Part shown: positions 21,319 through 30,690 of the stretch, piece by piece | How the letters are laid out: every line of letters begins with the position of its first letter | Numbering within the stretch: the first letter of the stretch is position 1 | NCBI RefSeq assembly: GCF_016097555.1 | Contig: NC_054703.1 | Location: 39,174,770-39,238,769 of the forward strand | Source: Gigantopelta aegis | Taxonomy: Eukaryota; Mollusca; Gastropoda; Neomphalida; Peltospiridae | Direction: 5' to 3' | Length of the DNA: 64,000 nucleotides | Notes under the pieces: generated by a model | Databases searched by the model: none | Told to the model about the DNA's origin: nothing | The model's input: the letters and a program-made list of their open reading frames with translations, nothing else | Position numbers and translations under genes: made by a program

Positions 21319-22471
21319 TGTGACGGTACATGCTCTTAATTTCTTTTCGCCTGTGGCCATATTAATTGTTTTAGAAGGCCGTGTGCAGTTCCAATGCACT
21401 TAAGCCCAGATGGGCAACTTGTTGCGAAATACCTTTGCGCGACGGTCGTCTAATACACACCCAGCCAGGTGCGGAGGCCATGTGGCGAGTAGTTACGTAA
21501 TACCTCCGCGAGTGCGGTTTTTACAATCGTGATTTGGCGACGATCGGCATCAGCCAGTCTGACGATCAGAGAAAAATATACCGACTCTGGTTGTGGTGGA
21601 AACTCACATGATAAGATTCGGTGCCGCGATGTACCCCCAGGCGATATTCGATTTATAATAAATAGCTAGTGTTTTAGAGTTATGAGGAGAAGCAAAAAGG
21701 ACGGCTCCCAGGTAACGTTAGTCCGTTTGGACTTTGGTAAATATATTATTTCTGCTCTGTTGTATAACCTTGATGTGATTGATGTGACTTTAAATATTTT
21801 AATACTGTATTATACCAATATTATTTAGACAGTGCCTTCGGTCATCTGACGAAGTAAATCGTAGTCTTACTGTTCTATATTTATACGAGTATTTGGTAAT
21901 ATAAAGCTTAGCCAGTCATCCTAGAAGATCTAGGTAAACTGTAGGTTATTGTCTTATTGTGATAGGTACCAGTATTAATTCTGTGTTACAAGGTTACTGA
22001 ATGAGTAGTTAAGGGTTAATTAAAAATTAACCAGTTAGAAATAGAGCTGTAATTCCTTTATTAATTAAGTTCCCCTGGAAGCGTTTCTCAATTATCACAC
22101 GTGTGGGTGTTGTGTCACGGTGAAGTGATTCGCATATTGTGTAAACTAGACACCTAGAGATTAACTAATTAAGTGATCAGTTCTGGGTTGTTATTATTAT
22201 TGTTATTAATTAACTACTGCGGCAGTACATTGGTCTGCGTAGGTTAATACAGATTCCAAAGTGTATTGTGTTTTTGTTGTGTTTTCTAGTGAACTAAACG
22301 TGCTATAATATTATATACTTTATATAAGATCGTATCTCTGATCATACCTAGAAAGGAACCACAGCGGGTATAACCGCCTGTTACAGAGAGATCTAATAGA
22401 TATACAGTTAGGAGAGATATTTGGACAATCGTGTTTTATTCAGTTACGGATATTATAGAATTCCCGTGACA
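21319..22471 (+). repeat. 3' LTR of the Gmr1-like element
   Basis: Starts TGTGACGGTACATGC, ends TTCCCGTGACA, 1153 bp. It is preceded by CTACT (21314-21318) and followed by CTACT (22472-22476), with the two halves of a SINE on either side, so this LTR alone has the footprint of a complete or solo insertion. Confidence 0.92.
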
Positions 22472-22615
22472 CTACTAATGGAAACATGTAGCGGGTTTCC
22501 TCTCTAAGACTATATGTCAGAGTTACCAAGAGTTTGAAATCCATTAGCCGATGATTAACTAATCAATGTGCTCTAGTGGTGTCATCAAACACATAAAACA
22601 CTTTAAACAAAATAT
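22472..22615 (+). mobile_element. Right half of the SINE that the provirus entered
   Basis: CTACTAATGGAAACATGTAGCGGGTTTCC...CCATTAGCCGATGATTAA...GTGCTCTAGTGGTGTC is the normal 3' part of these SINEs. It continues the left half that ends at 14255 and 21318. Confidence 0.88.
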
Positions 22616-22667
22616 GACACTCGTGTCCTGTACATACAACTTGCCTTACAATGTATAAGTTAAGTTA

Positions 22668-22873
22668 TTTTGTTTTGTTTAAAGACACCAGTAGAGCACA
22701 TTGATTGATGAATCATCGGCTAAATTGGATGTAAATACCTCGGCCTTTGATACACCAGTCGTGGTGCACTGGATGGAACGAGAACTAGCCCAATAAGCCC
22801 ACCTAAGGGGATCGATCCTAGACTGACCACGTAGCAAGCGAACACAATGAACACTGGTCTACGTCCCGTCCCT
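22668..22873 (-). mobile_element. SINE, minus strand (type 2 head)
   Basis: In reverse: GGGACGTAGACCAGTG...GCGAACGC-like head, GGATCGATCCCC-like B box, CCAGTGCACCACGACTGG, then an abrupt jump to the tail with AGCCGATGATTCATCAATCA and GTGCTCTACTGGTGTC. The middle is deleted. Confidence 0.82.
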
Positions 22874-22911
22874 CTGTTGACAGAGTAATGCAATACTCCA
22901 TAGCTAGCATT

Positions 22912-23130
22912 ACCGGCCTCAGTGGCGTCGTGGTTAACCCATCTGAAATAAGGCTGATAGGTACAGGGTTCGCAGCCCGGTACCGGCTCCCACCCAGAGC
23001 GAGTTTTAACTCTCACTAACCACTAACAATTAACAACAAAGCCACTGTCCTTGACAGATAGCTGAGGTGTGTGCCCAGGATAGCTTGCTTGAACCTTAAT
23101 TGGATATAAGCACGAAAATAAGTTCAAATG
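22912..23130 (+). mobile_element. SINE fragment (type 1-like head, different 3' part)
   Basis: ACCGGCCTCAGTGGCGTCG, GGTTAACCCATC, GGTACAGGGTTCGCAGCCC form a tRNA-like head. The 3' part (CCAGGATAGCTTGCTTGAACC...GGATATAAGCACGAAAATAA) differs from the other SINEs here and partly matches 60520-60550. Confidence 0.75.
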
Positions 23131-23159
23131 GAAAGAAAATAGCTAGTGTGTAGGTCACC

Positions 23160-24175
23160 ACCATGAATTACAATAAGATGTGTTACAACTCAACCTCAAT
23201 TTTAGTAGACTTTGAGAAGGCCTTTGACTCCGTATCTTGGTTCGGATCGATCCCCGTCAGTGGGCTCATTTGAGCTATTTCTCTCTCTAGCCAGTGCACA
23301 ACGACTGGTACATCAAGGGTCGTGGTAAGTACTACCCTGTCTGTGGGATGGTGCATATAAAAGAACCCTTGCTGCTACTGGAAAAAGAGCAGCCCATGAA
23401 GTGGCGACAGCGGGTTTCCTCTCTCAATGTCTGTGATGTCCTTAACCATATGTCTGACGCCATATTACCGTAAATAAAATGTGTTGAGTGCATCGTTAAA
23501 TAAAACGTTTCCTTCCTTCCTTCTGTATCTTGGTCCGGCATTGATAATACCCTTTATTTCTTTAATTCATAGAGGCTGTAGACAAGGCGACTGTATTTCC
23601 CCCATATATTTATTTTATTATGCACAGACATTTTAGTTCTTATGGTTAAAAACAATCCAAATGTCAGATACAGTTATAGTATTAAACGAATTTGCTGATA
23701 TGTTTATGAAAAAATCTTAAGTGATTTGGATTGGAGATAAGAAAAACAGTAAAGACATATTTACCAAATAGAGAAAAACTAGAATGGAACCAAACTTGTT
23801 AAAACTTCTTGGAATCACAATCACAATAAATACTGATTAAATGAGTAATTAATTTTAACTCTTCGAAATCAAATAAATTATCAATAGATGAATGAAACGT
23901 ATTATTACACCTCTCGGCAAAATTGCAATTATTAAGTATTTACTTATTTCTAAACTTAATTACTTTCTCTTGACTCTTTCAAATCAACCTGCAGGCTTTC
24001 TTAAATACTTAAACAATATTCTATTTGAATTCCTCTGGAATAATAAACCTAATAGAATAAAACGAACAATAGCTAGTTAGTGACGGTGGTCTCGGCATGG
24101 TAGATACTCTTCAAAAACAGAAAATTGACATTGGTAAAAATAATGCTATCGAATTATTTTTTTAAAAATCAAAGA
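23160..24175 (+). pseudogene. L1/Tx1-like LINE reverse transcriptase fragment
   Basis: LVDFEKAFDSVSW at 23196-23240 is RT motif 3 of APE-type LINEs. After a SINE insertion the coding trace continues, with many stops, to KRIITPLGKIAIIKYLLISKLNYFLLTL...FEFLWNNKPNRIKR (23895-24060) and DGGLGMVDT. This is the post-RT region typical of L1/Tx1-like LINEs (GK...IK.L..PK, WN.K..KIKR). Strongly decayed. Confidence 0.8.
23241..23524 (+). mobile_element. SINE inserted in the LINE fragment
   Basis: TTCGGATCGATCCCCGTCAG...GGTGCATATAAAAGAACCC...GGCGACAGCGGGTTTCC...GTCTGACGCCATATTACCG...GTTAAATAAAACG(TTCC)n. GTATCTTGG flanks it at 23232-23240 and 23525-23533, so it entered the RT motif of the LINE. The head is 5'-truncated. 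Confidence 0.9.
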
Positions 24176-24409
24176 CATCGTAAATACAGTCAAGTAAGTG
24201 AGGGAATGGTGATGCCAAAACACTATAAAACACGTTCGAATCGCATAAACGTAGCCATAGTCAACGTTTGTACTGCAACGCAAAAGCGCAATCCTCGGAG
24301 AAGCACGTGCATCATGAAGTTCTGTAACTTTGCATACCGAACCCTCCGTTGGTGGGGCATAAAAGGCCACATCAGCAGTGATTCACACAGACGCATAAGG
24401 ACACTGTAG

Positions 24410-24745
24410 GTAACGCAATAATGCTAAGATTGACGGCAGCTTAACGCAGGGGCAACTCAACAAGCTGTGGCAAGACACTTTGGCGTCTCCAGACAGACCA
24501 CCTCTGCTTTATGGGCACGGTACATAACCACTCAAAGTGTTAATGACAGGCCAAGGTCAGATCGTCCCAGAATACCCACCGCTGCTCAAAATCGATACAT
24601 CCGGGTGTGTCATCTTCGAAATCGAACCACAACAGCAACAACCACATTGACACAAATCCCTGGACTACACAGACTTTCTGACCAGACAGTTCGAGATCGG
24701 CTGAGAGAAGCAGGAATGTTCCCTAAATATAAAGTTGAAAATATT
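24410..24745 (+). pseudogene. Tc1/mariner transposase N-terminal domain (fragment)
   Basis: QQAVARHFGVSRQTTSALWARY is a helix-turn-helix, followed by SVNDRPRSDRPR (the GRPR-like hook between the two DNA-binding subdomains) and AQNRYIRVCHLRNRTTTATTT...LSDQTVRDRLREAG, the second helix-turn-helix. This is the bipartite DNA-binding domain of Tc1-like transposases. The DDE catalytic domain is absent: sequence departs after REAGMFPKYK. An upstream in-frame stop shows decay. Confidence 0.85.
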
Positions 24746-24955
24746 AATTTGTTTACATATTTTTAAAACAATGATACAATGTGAAATGGCAAACAGAATT
24801 TTCAGACGTCAATCGTCGTAAAACGTGACTTATGACGTCACGCGTATGTAGAAATTGTCTAGCCCTCGGGTCAGACAGATTTATCTAGTCCTAGGGTCAC
24901 ACAGATTTTTCCAGCGTGGTGCAAAAGCTGAATAACCCTGTCCAGTGGGCAATAA

Positions 24956-25096
24956 TTCTTTATCTGTACCTCACAACGGTGATGGATCCTAGTATTATAT
25001 AATAATGAATACACTCACATTTCTCTCATCCTCATCCCTCCAAATATAATATATAATAATAGAATCCATCACCATTGTGAGGTATAGATAAGGTAA
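24956..25096. repeat. Inverted repeat, MITE-like
   Basis: The left arm TTCTTTATCTGTACCTCACA...GATGGATCCTA (24956-24992) is complementary to the right arm TAGAATCCATCACCATTGTG...GATAAGGTAA (25060-25096), with an AT-rich loop. A small fold-back element without coding capacity. Confidence 0.8.
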
Positions 25097-25118
25097 TTCC
25101 AATCCTTGGTTAGTTAGT

Positions 25119-25203
25119 TGGGTGGGAGTCGGTACCGGGCTGCGAACCCTGTACCTACCAGCCTTATGTCCGATGGCTTAACCATGACACCACCGAGGCC
25201 GGT
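25119..25203 (-). mobile_element. SINE head fragment, minus strand
   Basis: In reverse: ACCGGCCTCGGTGGTGTCAT, GGTTAAGCCATCGG, GGTACAGGGTTCGCAGCCCG, the same head as at 22912. Confidence 0.82.
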
Positions 25204-25399
25204 TCACGTTCACTGGAACTGGTGATTAACTTGCACATTCAGAGCAAGCTGTTGTAGCGCACGCCTTCACGTTCACAAAAGGGTTTCCTTATTTATGGAA
25301 TGGTAGATAGCATGTGTGTTTTTCCCCACTTCAGTGAGTTCTTGTATGACGCTCTTTCCCTCGCATATTCACTTCCACTATTCTATTCAACTATTCAAG

Positions 25400-25645
25400 A
25401 TACGTGCACATTCAGAGCAAGCTATTGTAGCGCACGCCTGTCCTGGGCACAGGTGCCGGCCTCGGTCGGCTCATCCGTCCAGGACAGAAAAGGGGTGGGG
25501 TGTGTTGCAGGGGGATCGCCTGCACTGGCAGGTGCAAGGGAGCACCAGCAGTTCGACCGTAGCCGACGGTAGTATGGTGCTATGGAATTTGGAATGCCCC
25601 GTAGGATTAAGCCAAATAGAATGGGTGCGCATTTTTATGAAGGAA
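25400..25645 (+). repeat. LINE 3'-region fragment, inverted relative to 28450-28640
   Basis: CACATTCAGAGCAAGCT...GTCCAGGACAGAAAAGGGGT...GATCGCCTGCACTGGCAGGT...AGGGAGCACCAGCAGTTCGA...ATGGAATTTGGAATGCCCCG is the reverse-orientation counterpart of the I-type LINE tail at 28450-28640. A short partial copy of its first part is at 25225-25262. Nothing else is recognisable in 25646-26040. Confidence 0.75.
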
Positions 25646-26057
25646 TTTAGGAACATGTTTGAACGGTCAGCCGAAAGATAAAGATAGGGAGCTACGTATA
25701 GTTTTAGAAATTAGTAAGCCGAGAGTAGCTCGTTAATTGGACCTAGCTGGTGTTGATGTGTCTCCCTAGGTTGTCCATAGGGGCCCTTGAAAGGGTCTGA
25801 TATGTTCAGATAGTGGCATGACAACACAGGGAAGACTCGATGTAATTGTGCATATGAGGTAAGGCCGGAAGTTCCTGATGTCATCTTTTCATGTCTCCGC
25901 TCCGTCCGTCTGTTCATCCTTTTGTCCCAGTCCTCTTGTCATCCTGCTCTTCCATCTTTCCAATCCGTAATGACCGTCATGCCCACCAGCAGCAAGGAGG
26001 TGGGTTTTTTTTTTTTTTGGGGGGGGGGCGGTATTCTTTTGTCAGACTCCTTATTAA

Positions 26058-26449
26058 CCAGCCTCGGTGGAGTCGTGGTTAGGTCATCGGTCAACAGGCT
26101 GGTAGGTACTGGGTTCGGATCCCAGTCGAGGCATGGGATTTTTAATCCAGATACCGACACCAAACCCTGAATGAGTGCTCCGCAAGGCTCAATGGGTAGG
26201 TGTAAACAACTTTTACCGACCAGTGATCCATATGTGGTTCAACAAAGGCCATGGTTTCTGCTATCCTGCCTGTGGGAAGTGCAAATAAAAGATCCCTTGC
26301 TGCTAATCGGAAAGAGTAGTCCATGAAGTGGCGACAGCGGGTTACCTCTCAAAATATGTGTGGTCCTTAACCATATGTCTGACGTCATATAACTGTAAAT
26401 AAAATGTGTTGAGTGCGTCGTTAAATAAAACATTTCTTTCTTTCTTTCC
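26058..26449 (+). mobile_element. Full-length SINE (type 1 head) with 13-bp TSD
   Basis: The most complete type 1 copy: head CCAGCCTCGGTGGAGTCGTG, B box GGGTTCGGATCCC, CTCCGCAAGGCTCAATGGG, GTGGGAAGTGCAAATAAAAG, GGCGACAGCGGGTTACC, GTCTGACGTCATATAACTG, GTGCGTCGTTAAATAAAAC, (TTTC)n. GACTCCTTATTAA at 26045-26057 and 26450-26462 is the target duplication. Confidence 0.93.
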
Positions 26450-26462
26450 GACTCCTTATTAA

Positions 26463-26922
26463 GTACTATCTGCTAGGCCATTAATTGTGGGCAGATGCAT
26501 TGTTATCATCAGTCAATGCATCCTATGTAAAAGTGATGTGTTTAAGTGCATGCTGTCTGTTTGTCGTCCCTACTTAGTGTTAAGGTTGTTCCTAGTCCCT
26601 AGTCTAATAACCAACGGCTTACGAAGCCACCCATCACTCCCCCCCCCCCCCCCCCCCTTCGATTTTAGTGAAATACAAGGAGAAGGGTGGAGGATTATAC
26701 TAGCCTATCTAGCTAATTTGAAGGGGTTTTTTGGTTGGGTTTTTCTTTAAGTGCTAGGCATCACAATAATAACAATGTAACAGTGAACAGTAGACCATGT
26801 TCATTCACAATAGTAACCATTGTGCTCATACCATATTGTATTGTAATTTTGAATTTTACCCTAATTCTAAAGTTTCGAATGAGTTTTCTAATTATTAGTC
26901 TGTCATAAGTATTAACTAATCT
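26463..26922. other. Intergenic, no gene seen
   Basis: Contains a poly-C run near 26640-26657 and otherwise unremarkable AT-rich sequence. The 87-residue ORF at 26487 crosses the poly-C run and has no recognisable domain. Confidence 0.6.
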
Positions 26923-27266
26923 GTTATTCTTACTCCACATGGTATACTAACTATGGCGCACTAGTGAGTAAAGAGCAAGTAGAGAGATAGTGTGTATGTA
27001 TGGATAGACTTACTTGTATATGTTTCTTTAGTAGATTATCTGGTTGTGGTTCCTGGTCATCCTAACAAACCTTATCACTAGACTCACCTTTAAGGTTATT
27101 CTTACTCCAATGGTATACTAACTATGGCGCACTAGTGAGTAAAGAGCAAGTAGAGAGAGAGTGTGTATGTATGGATAGACTTACTTGTATATGTTTCTTT
27201 AGTAGATTATCTGGTTGTGGTTCCTGGTCATCCTAACAAACCTTATCACTAGACTCACCTTTAAGG
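26923..27266. repeat. 172-bp direct tandem duplication
   Basis: GTTATTCTTACTCCA...CACCTTTAAG occurs twice in a row, with about 171-172 bp periodicity and only one or two differences. This means a very recent duplication or an assembly slip. 27267-27830 contains no recognisable gene. Confidence 0.93.
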
Positions 27267-27997
27267 TTTTCCTGTAATTAGCATGGGAATGGGAATTTGA
27301 ACTCTATTAACGTGTCCATATCCACAAGGGTTCAGGCACGCCTAACCCGGACTCAGCCTCTGACATCGCCAGTGGCCGATTCCGGGGAACTTATTAGCAT
27401 GGTCTTGATGCATGCTAATACAATAGTGCATAACAGTAGTGCGAAAACACAAACACGTGAGATTATGTACATTTATTCGTTCGGCTGCTGACTGGTGAGT
27501 ATATCTGGTTGTTTGGTCCGGTAAACCAGTGCAATGGTTTCCGGTTGACTATCTGAATGATGGAGTTCACTTCGATGTTGAGGTTCGTTCCGTCAGACGT
27601 TTTTATAAAGGTGGTAAATACATACAGTTGACAAAAATAATTAGAGTTTGAAAAACATTTTGCGTACATAATATATTCATACATATTTGTATATATACAA
27701 CGTACAAACATGACTACACAAGTGAAATAAAGTAAGCGTACACAAACAGACGTTCTTATGTGCGTACAAACGTGTACACAGTATAAAGGCGTAACAATCA
27801 AATTGGTTAATTTTAACTGAAGTTTGGAACTTTGATTTGTCAAGAGTCCGAGGGAGAGTTAGACTGCGTCATTTTCACTCCCCGCCCCCCTTGCCCTGGA
27901 GTTGGAGTGCATAATCGTGAGTACGAGTACGTAGGGACGAGATCCATGACATTAATCTTAATTAGGGTGTGGAATCAGCCCGCCCAGGGCCCCCGGG

Positions 27998-28266
27998 CGA
28001 GTGCATATCGCCGAGCGAGTTCTGAGTGGCGCTGCTCGCTGAGGAGTCGTAGTTTGCTTGCAGAAAACACGTTGTAACTTATTTTCTTTATATTTTCTCC
28101 ATACTGCACTCGGTGCATTTTATGAGTTTATGATTATAAAATTCTTGTCTTGGCTCCTGTCATTGCGGTCCCCTCGGTCCCCCTTTCGTGAGTGTATATC
28201 TCCGGACGAGGTCTGAGTGTCACTGCTCACCTCGGGGGGCCGCAATGAATCCATCTCCCAATTCCC

Positions 28267-28305
<39 letters not shown>

Positions 28306-28425
28306 ACCCCGTAAGTGGGTCGGTTTCAGAATGAGGTGTACGAGGCAAGAGACGAGCCCGTGGTCGACCCGGTCCCAGCCGTCAGTGCATAATCGGTCAA
28401 GCGAGTTCTTAGTAGGGCTACTCAC
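27998..28425. repeat. Degenerate repeat of about 192 bp, three units
   Basis: GAGTGCATATCGCCGAGCGA, GAGTGTATATCTCCGGACGA and CAGTGCATAATCGGTCAAGC, each followed by GTTCTGAGTGGCGCTGCTC-like sequence, start near 27999, 28190 and 28383. A poly-C run of about 40 lies between units 2 and 3. Confidence 0.65.
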
Positions 28426-28520
28426 GGTGTGCAAACCGGTCGCAAGGTCCGTCCTATTGGCTTAATCCTATGTGACATTCTAAATTGCATAGCACAATAC
28501 GACCCTCCGCCTGTTAACGG

Positions 28521-28871
28521 CTACGGTTGGATTGCTGGTGCTCCCTTGCACCTGTCAGTGCAGGCGGTCCTTGCTCCACCCACCCCCACCCTTTTCTGTC
28601 CTACAACAGCTTGCTCTGAATGTGCACGCCAAACAATTTGGTCTTGGGCTTGGTCTGTAAATTTTTCTTCTGCTACGGCAAAGCTGACCCTGCCATTATC
28701 GGGATATTTAGATCCATCCGTATAGATGTGGATGTGATTTGGATAGTTCTCATTAGCGGCGTCTTCGAACAGACTTTTTTTAAAAGGTGGGAAAGAAGTT
28801 TTATCTGTTGCTTGCTTAATTAGGAAAGGGGCGCGACTGTCGATAGGCTGGTTGCCATGGTGCACTGCCAC
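28521..28871 (-). pseudogene. LINE RNase H domain fragment
   Basis: SFPPFKKSLFEDAANE...HIHIYTDGSKYPDNGRVSFAVAEE carries the first RNase H aspartate (YTDGSK), and HSEQAVV corresponds to the second motif region (TELLA in the copy at 58 kb). The last catalytic motifs are missing. It degrades the RNA strand during reverse transcription in intact elements. Confidence 0.8.
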
Positions 28872-28982
28872 TGGTATGTTATCTATGCCTGTTTCTATTT
28901 CTATAGTACTGGCTTGGGTTGCGAAAGAATCGTTAAGTTTAAGATTACGTTTAGGGGATCAAAAAATTAATAAATTGGCTAA

Positions 28983-29310
28983 TTAATTACAATGTAGCAA
29001 ACGCGAGAATATCCCTTTAATTTCAAAATGAGGAATGTGATTTTCAATTAGTGTGGTGGGCCCACCTCTGGTACTATTACTTCTGTTATAATCTGGGATT
29101 TTGAAAGTTTTACTAGTTTTGTTTTTATTTTCATTATTATTGACGCCAGTTCCGAACAAAGTTGCTTGAATGCAAATAACATCTGGCTTTTTGTTACTAG
29201 TGATAATCAGTTGTGTGAGTTCGGCACCATCTCGCACTGAATGGAGACCTCTAGCTTTCCAGTGGAGAACGCTAAGACCCTTATTTCTTATGTTATGATT
29301 ATATGTGGGG
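28983..29310 (-). pseudogene. LINE APE-type endonuclease fragment
   Basis: LHWKARGLHSVRDGAELTQLI...KPDVICIQATLFG...FKIPDYNRSNSTRGGPTTLI is the N-terminal part of an EEP endonuclease. The usual catalytic Glu of CIQET is Ala here and the usual Asn of QWN is Lys, so this domain is dead. Confidence 0.8.
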
Positions 29311-29350
29311 GCGTAGTTGGTTTATTGAATACTGGTCTTGTTTCGTTAGT

Positions 29351-29723
29351 ACCGACCTCGGTGGTTAGGTCATGGTCTACAGGCTGGTAGGTACTGGGTT
29401 CGGATCCCAGTCGAGGCATGGGATTTTTTATCGAGATACCGACTCCAAACCCTGAGTGAGTGCTCCGCAAGGCTCAATTGGTAGGTGTAAACGACTTGCA
29501 CCGACCAGTGATCCATAACTGGTTCTACAAAGGCCATGGTCTGTGCTATCCTGCCTGTGGGAAGCGCAACTAAAAGATCCCTTGCTGTCTGTCGTAAAAA
29601 ATAGCCTATGTGGCGACAGGGGGTTTCCTCCTAAAAACAGTGTCAGAATGACCATATGTTTGACGTCCAATAGCCGATGATAATCAGTGTGCTCTAGTGG
29701 CGTCGTTAAATAAAACAAACTTT
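29351..29723 (+). mobile_element. SINE inserted in the minus-strand LINE
   Basis: ACCGACCTCGGTGGTTAGGT...GGGTTCGGATCCCAGTCGAGG...GTGCTATCCTGCCTGTGGGAA...GCGTCGTTAAATAAAACAAAC. A type 1 head with a six-base head deletion. It separates the ORF1 knuckles from the endonuclease fragment. Confidence 0.9.
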
Positions 29724-29727
29724 GGTT

Positions 29728-30090
29728 CCTTAGTTTGCTTATTTTGAGGTTTCCTATTGTTTAGCTGCCGAAGTGCTTTCTGATAGTGATGACACCTTGT
29801 TTCGTGTGCCATATGCCGACTAAGACTGTTGGGGCACTGTATCGGGTTGGTGCAGAGAGACTTGCGAAAACTTCTCGCGTGTTTTTGGCCGCAACGGTGG
29901 CATTTGGGGGGGGGGGGGGAGAGGGATCTCTGTGATTGCGGCACTTAGCTGCACCATGTCCCCATTGTTGGGTTCTGTTCCGGTGTAATAAGAATAGAAG
30001 TCCGTAGGAATATAGGTCCGACACAAGGTAAAATGCTATACGACTTGCATACCTAGGAATTCTTGTCCAAACCAGACTTTTATAAAACAC
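29728..30090 (-). pseudogene. LINE ORF1 zinc-knuckle region
   Basis: QQWGHGAAKCRNHRD followed in a second frame by KCHRCGQKHARSFRKSLC, NPIQCPNSLSRHMAHETRCH and YQKALRQLNNRKPQNK. Two to three CCHC-type knuckles, the RNA-binding end of a LINE ORF1 protein. A frameshift lies in the poly-Pro/poly-G stretch near 29920. Confidence 0.82.
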
Positions 30091-30690
30091 ATGGTTTTAT
30101 TGCACTCTTTCTTACCTTAACTATAGGACTTGGAGGTAATATCTAGTTTTATGGATCAGACTTTTTGTTTCATTCCGTAAAGATTTATTTTCTAATTGTT
30201 GTGATATAACCGGACTTGCATTCCGGCCGGACTTGGGTTCCTTTTACACCGGATCAGGCCCTTGGCTATCCAGACACAGGACCCAGGACAGACATGCTCG
30301 AAATGTTCGTGGTACAGGAGCATGACACAATTATCCACTCAACTCCATTGTTGGCAATGGTGGCAATGGCGACCTCGAACAATGATGTGCTGGTCGCCAG
30401 CGGTTCCGGTCGTAACGAGTATGTACCCGTTAGACCATGTGACGGCGTCTCTGAGCTCTAGATGGGGGTTAGTGGCTTTTAGAGTAGCCAGAGAAGTAAC
30501 TTGGGTTGGGGGGGGGGGATTAGAGCTTAGCGAGCCATTTGTTATTGGGGTGGGGTATGGGTGTTTTGTTATTTGGGAGGGTGGAGGTGTGTTGGGTTTG
30601 GGATGAGGTTTGGCTGTGTAGTTGGGACTGGTTATTCAAGTTTCCAGCGGCCTTGGCGGGAATCTTGTAGAATGGTCCCTGGCCTTTGGG
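30091..30690. other. No assignable gene
   Basis: Possibly decayed upstream part of the minus-strand LINE ORF1. GGCCCTTGGCTATCCAGACA at about 30258 resembles, in reverse, the CTGGATAGCCAGGGGCTTGT motif at 9405 and 63575. Otherwise nothing is recognised. Confidence 0.4.

Larger units (their letters stand above)
14256..22471 (+). mobile_element. Gmr1-like Ty3/gypsy LTR retrotransposon, defective
   Basis: The 5' LTR (14256-15423), a tRNA-Pro-like primer site, gag, protease, integrase, RT, RNase H, a polypurine tract and a 3' LTR (21319-22471) lie in that order. The pol order PR-IN-RT-RH (integrase before RT) is the hallmark of the Gmr1 group of Ty3/gypsy elements; ordinary Ty3/gypsy elements have RT-RH before IN. 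CTACT at 14251-14255 and 22472-22476 is a perfect 5-bp target duplication, and the interrupted target is a SINE. Defects are a PR active-site substitution, a deletion in IN, frameshifts in gag and RT, and an extra 344-bp segment before the 3' LTR. Confidence 0.92.
28450..30090 (-). mobile_element. I-type LINE on the minus strand, rearranged
   Basis: Minus-strand order: ORF1 zinc knuckles (30090-29728), a plus-strand SINE insertion, an APE endonuclease fragment (about 29310-28983), then an RNase H fragment (28871-28521) and a non-coding tail shared with 25400-25645. The reverse transcriptase is missing, so EN is joined to RNase H by deletion. The same family as the longer copy at 52.9-59.5 kb, judged from matching knuckle, EN and RNase H motifs. 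Confidence 0.8.
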
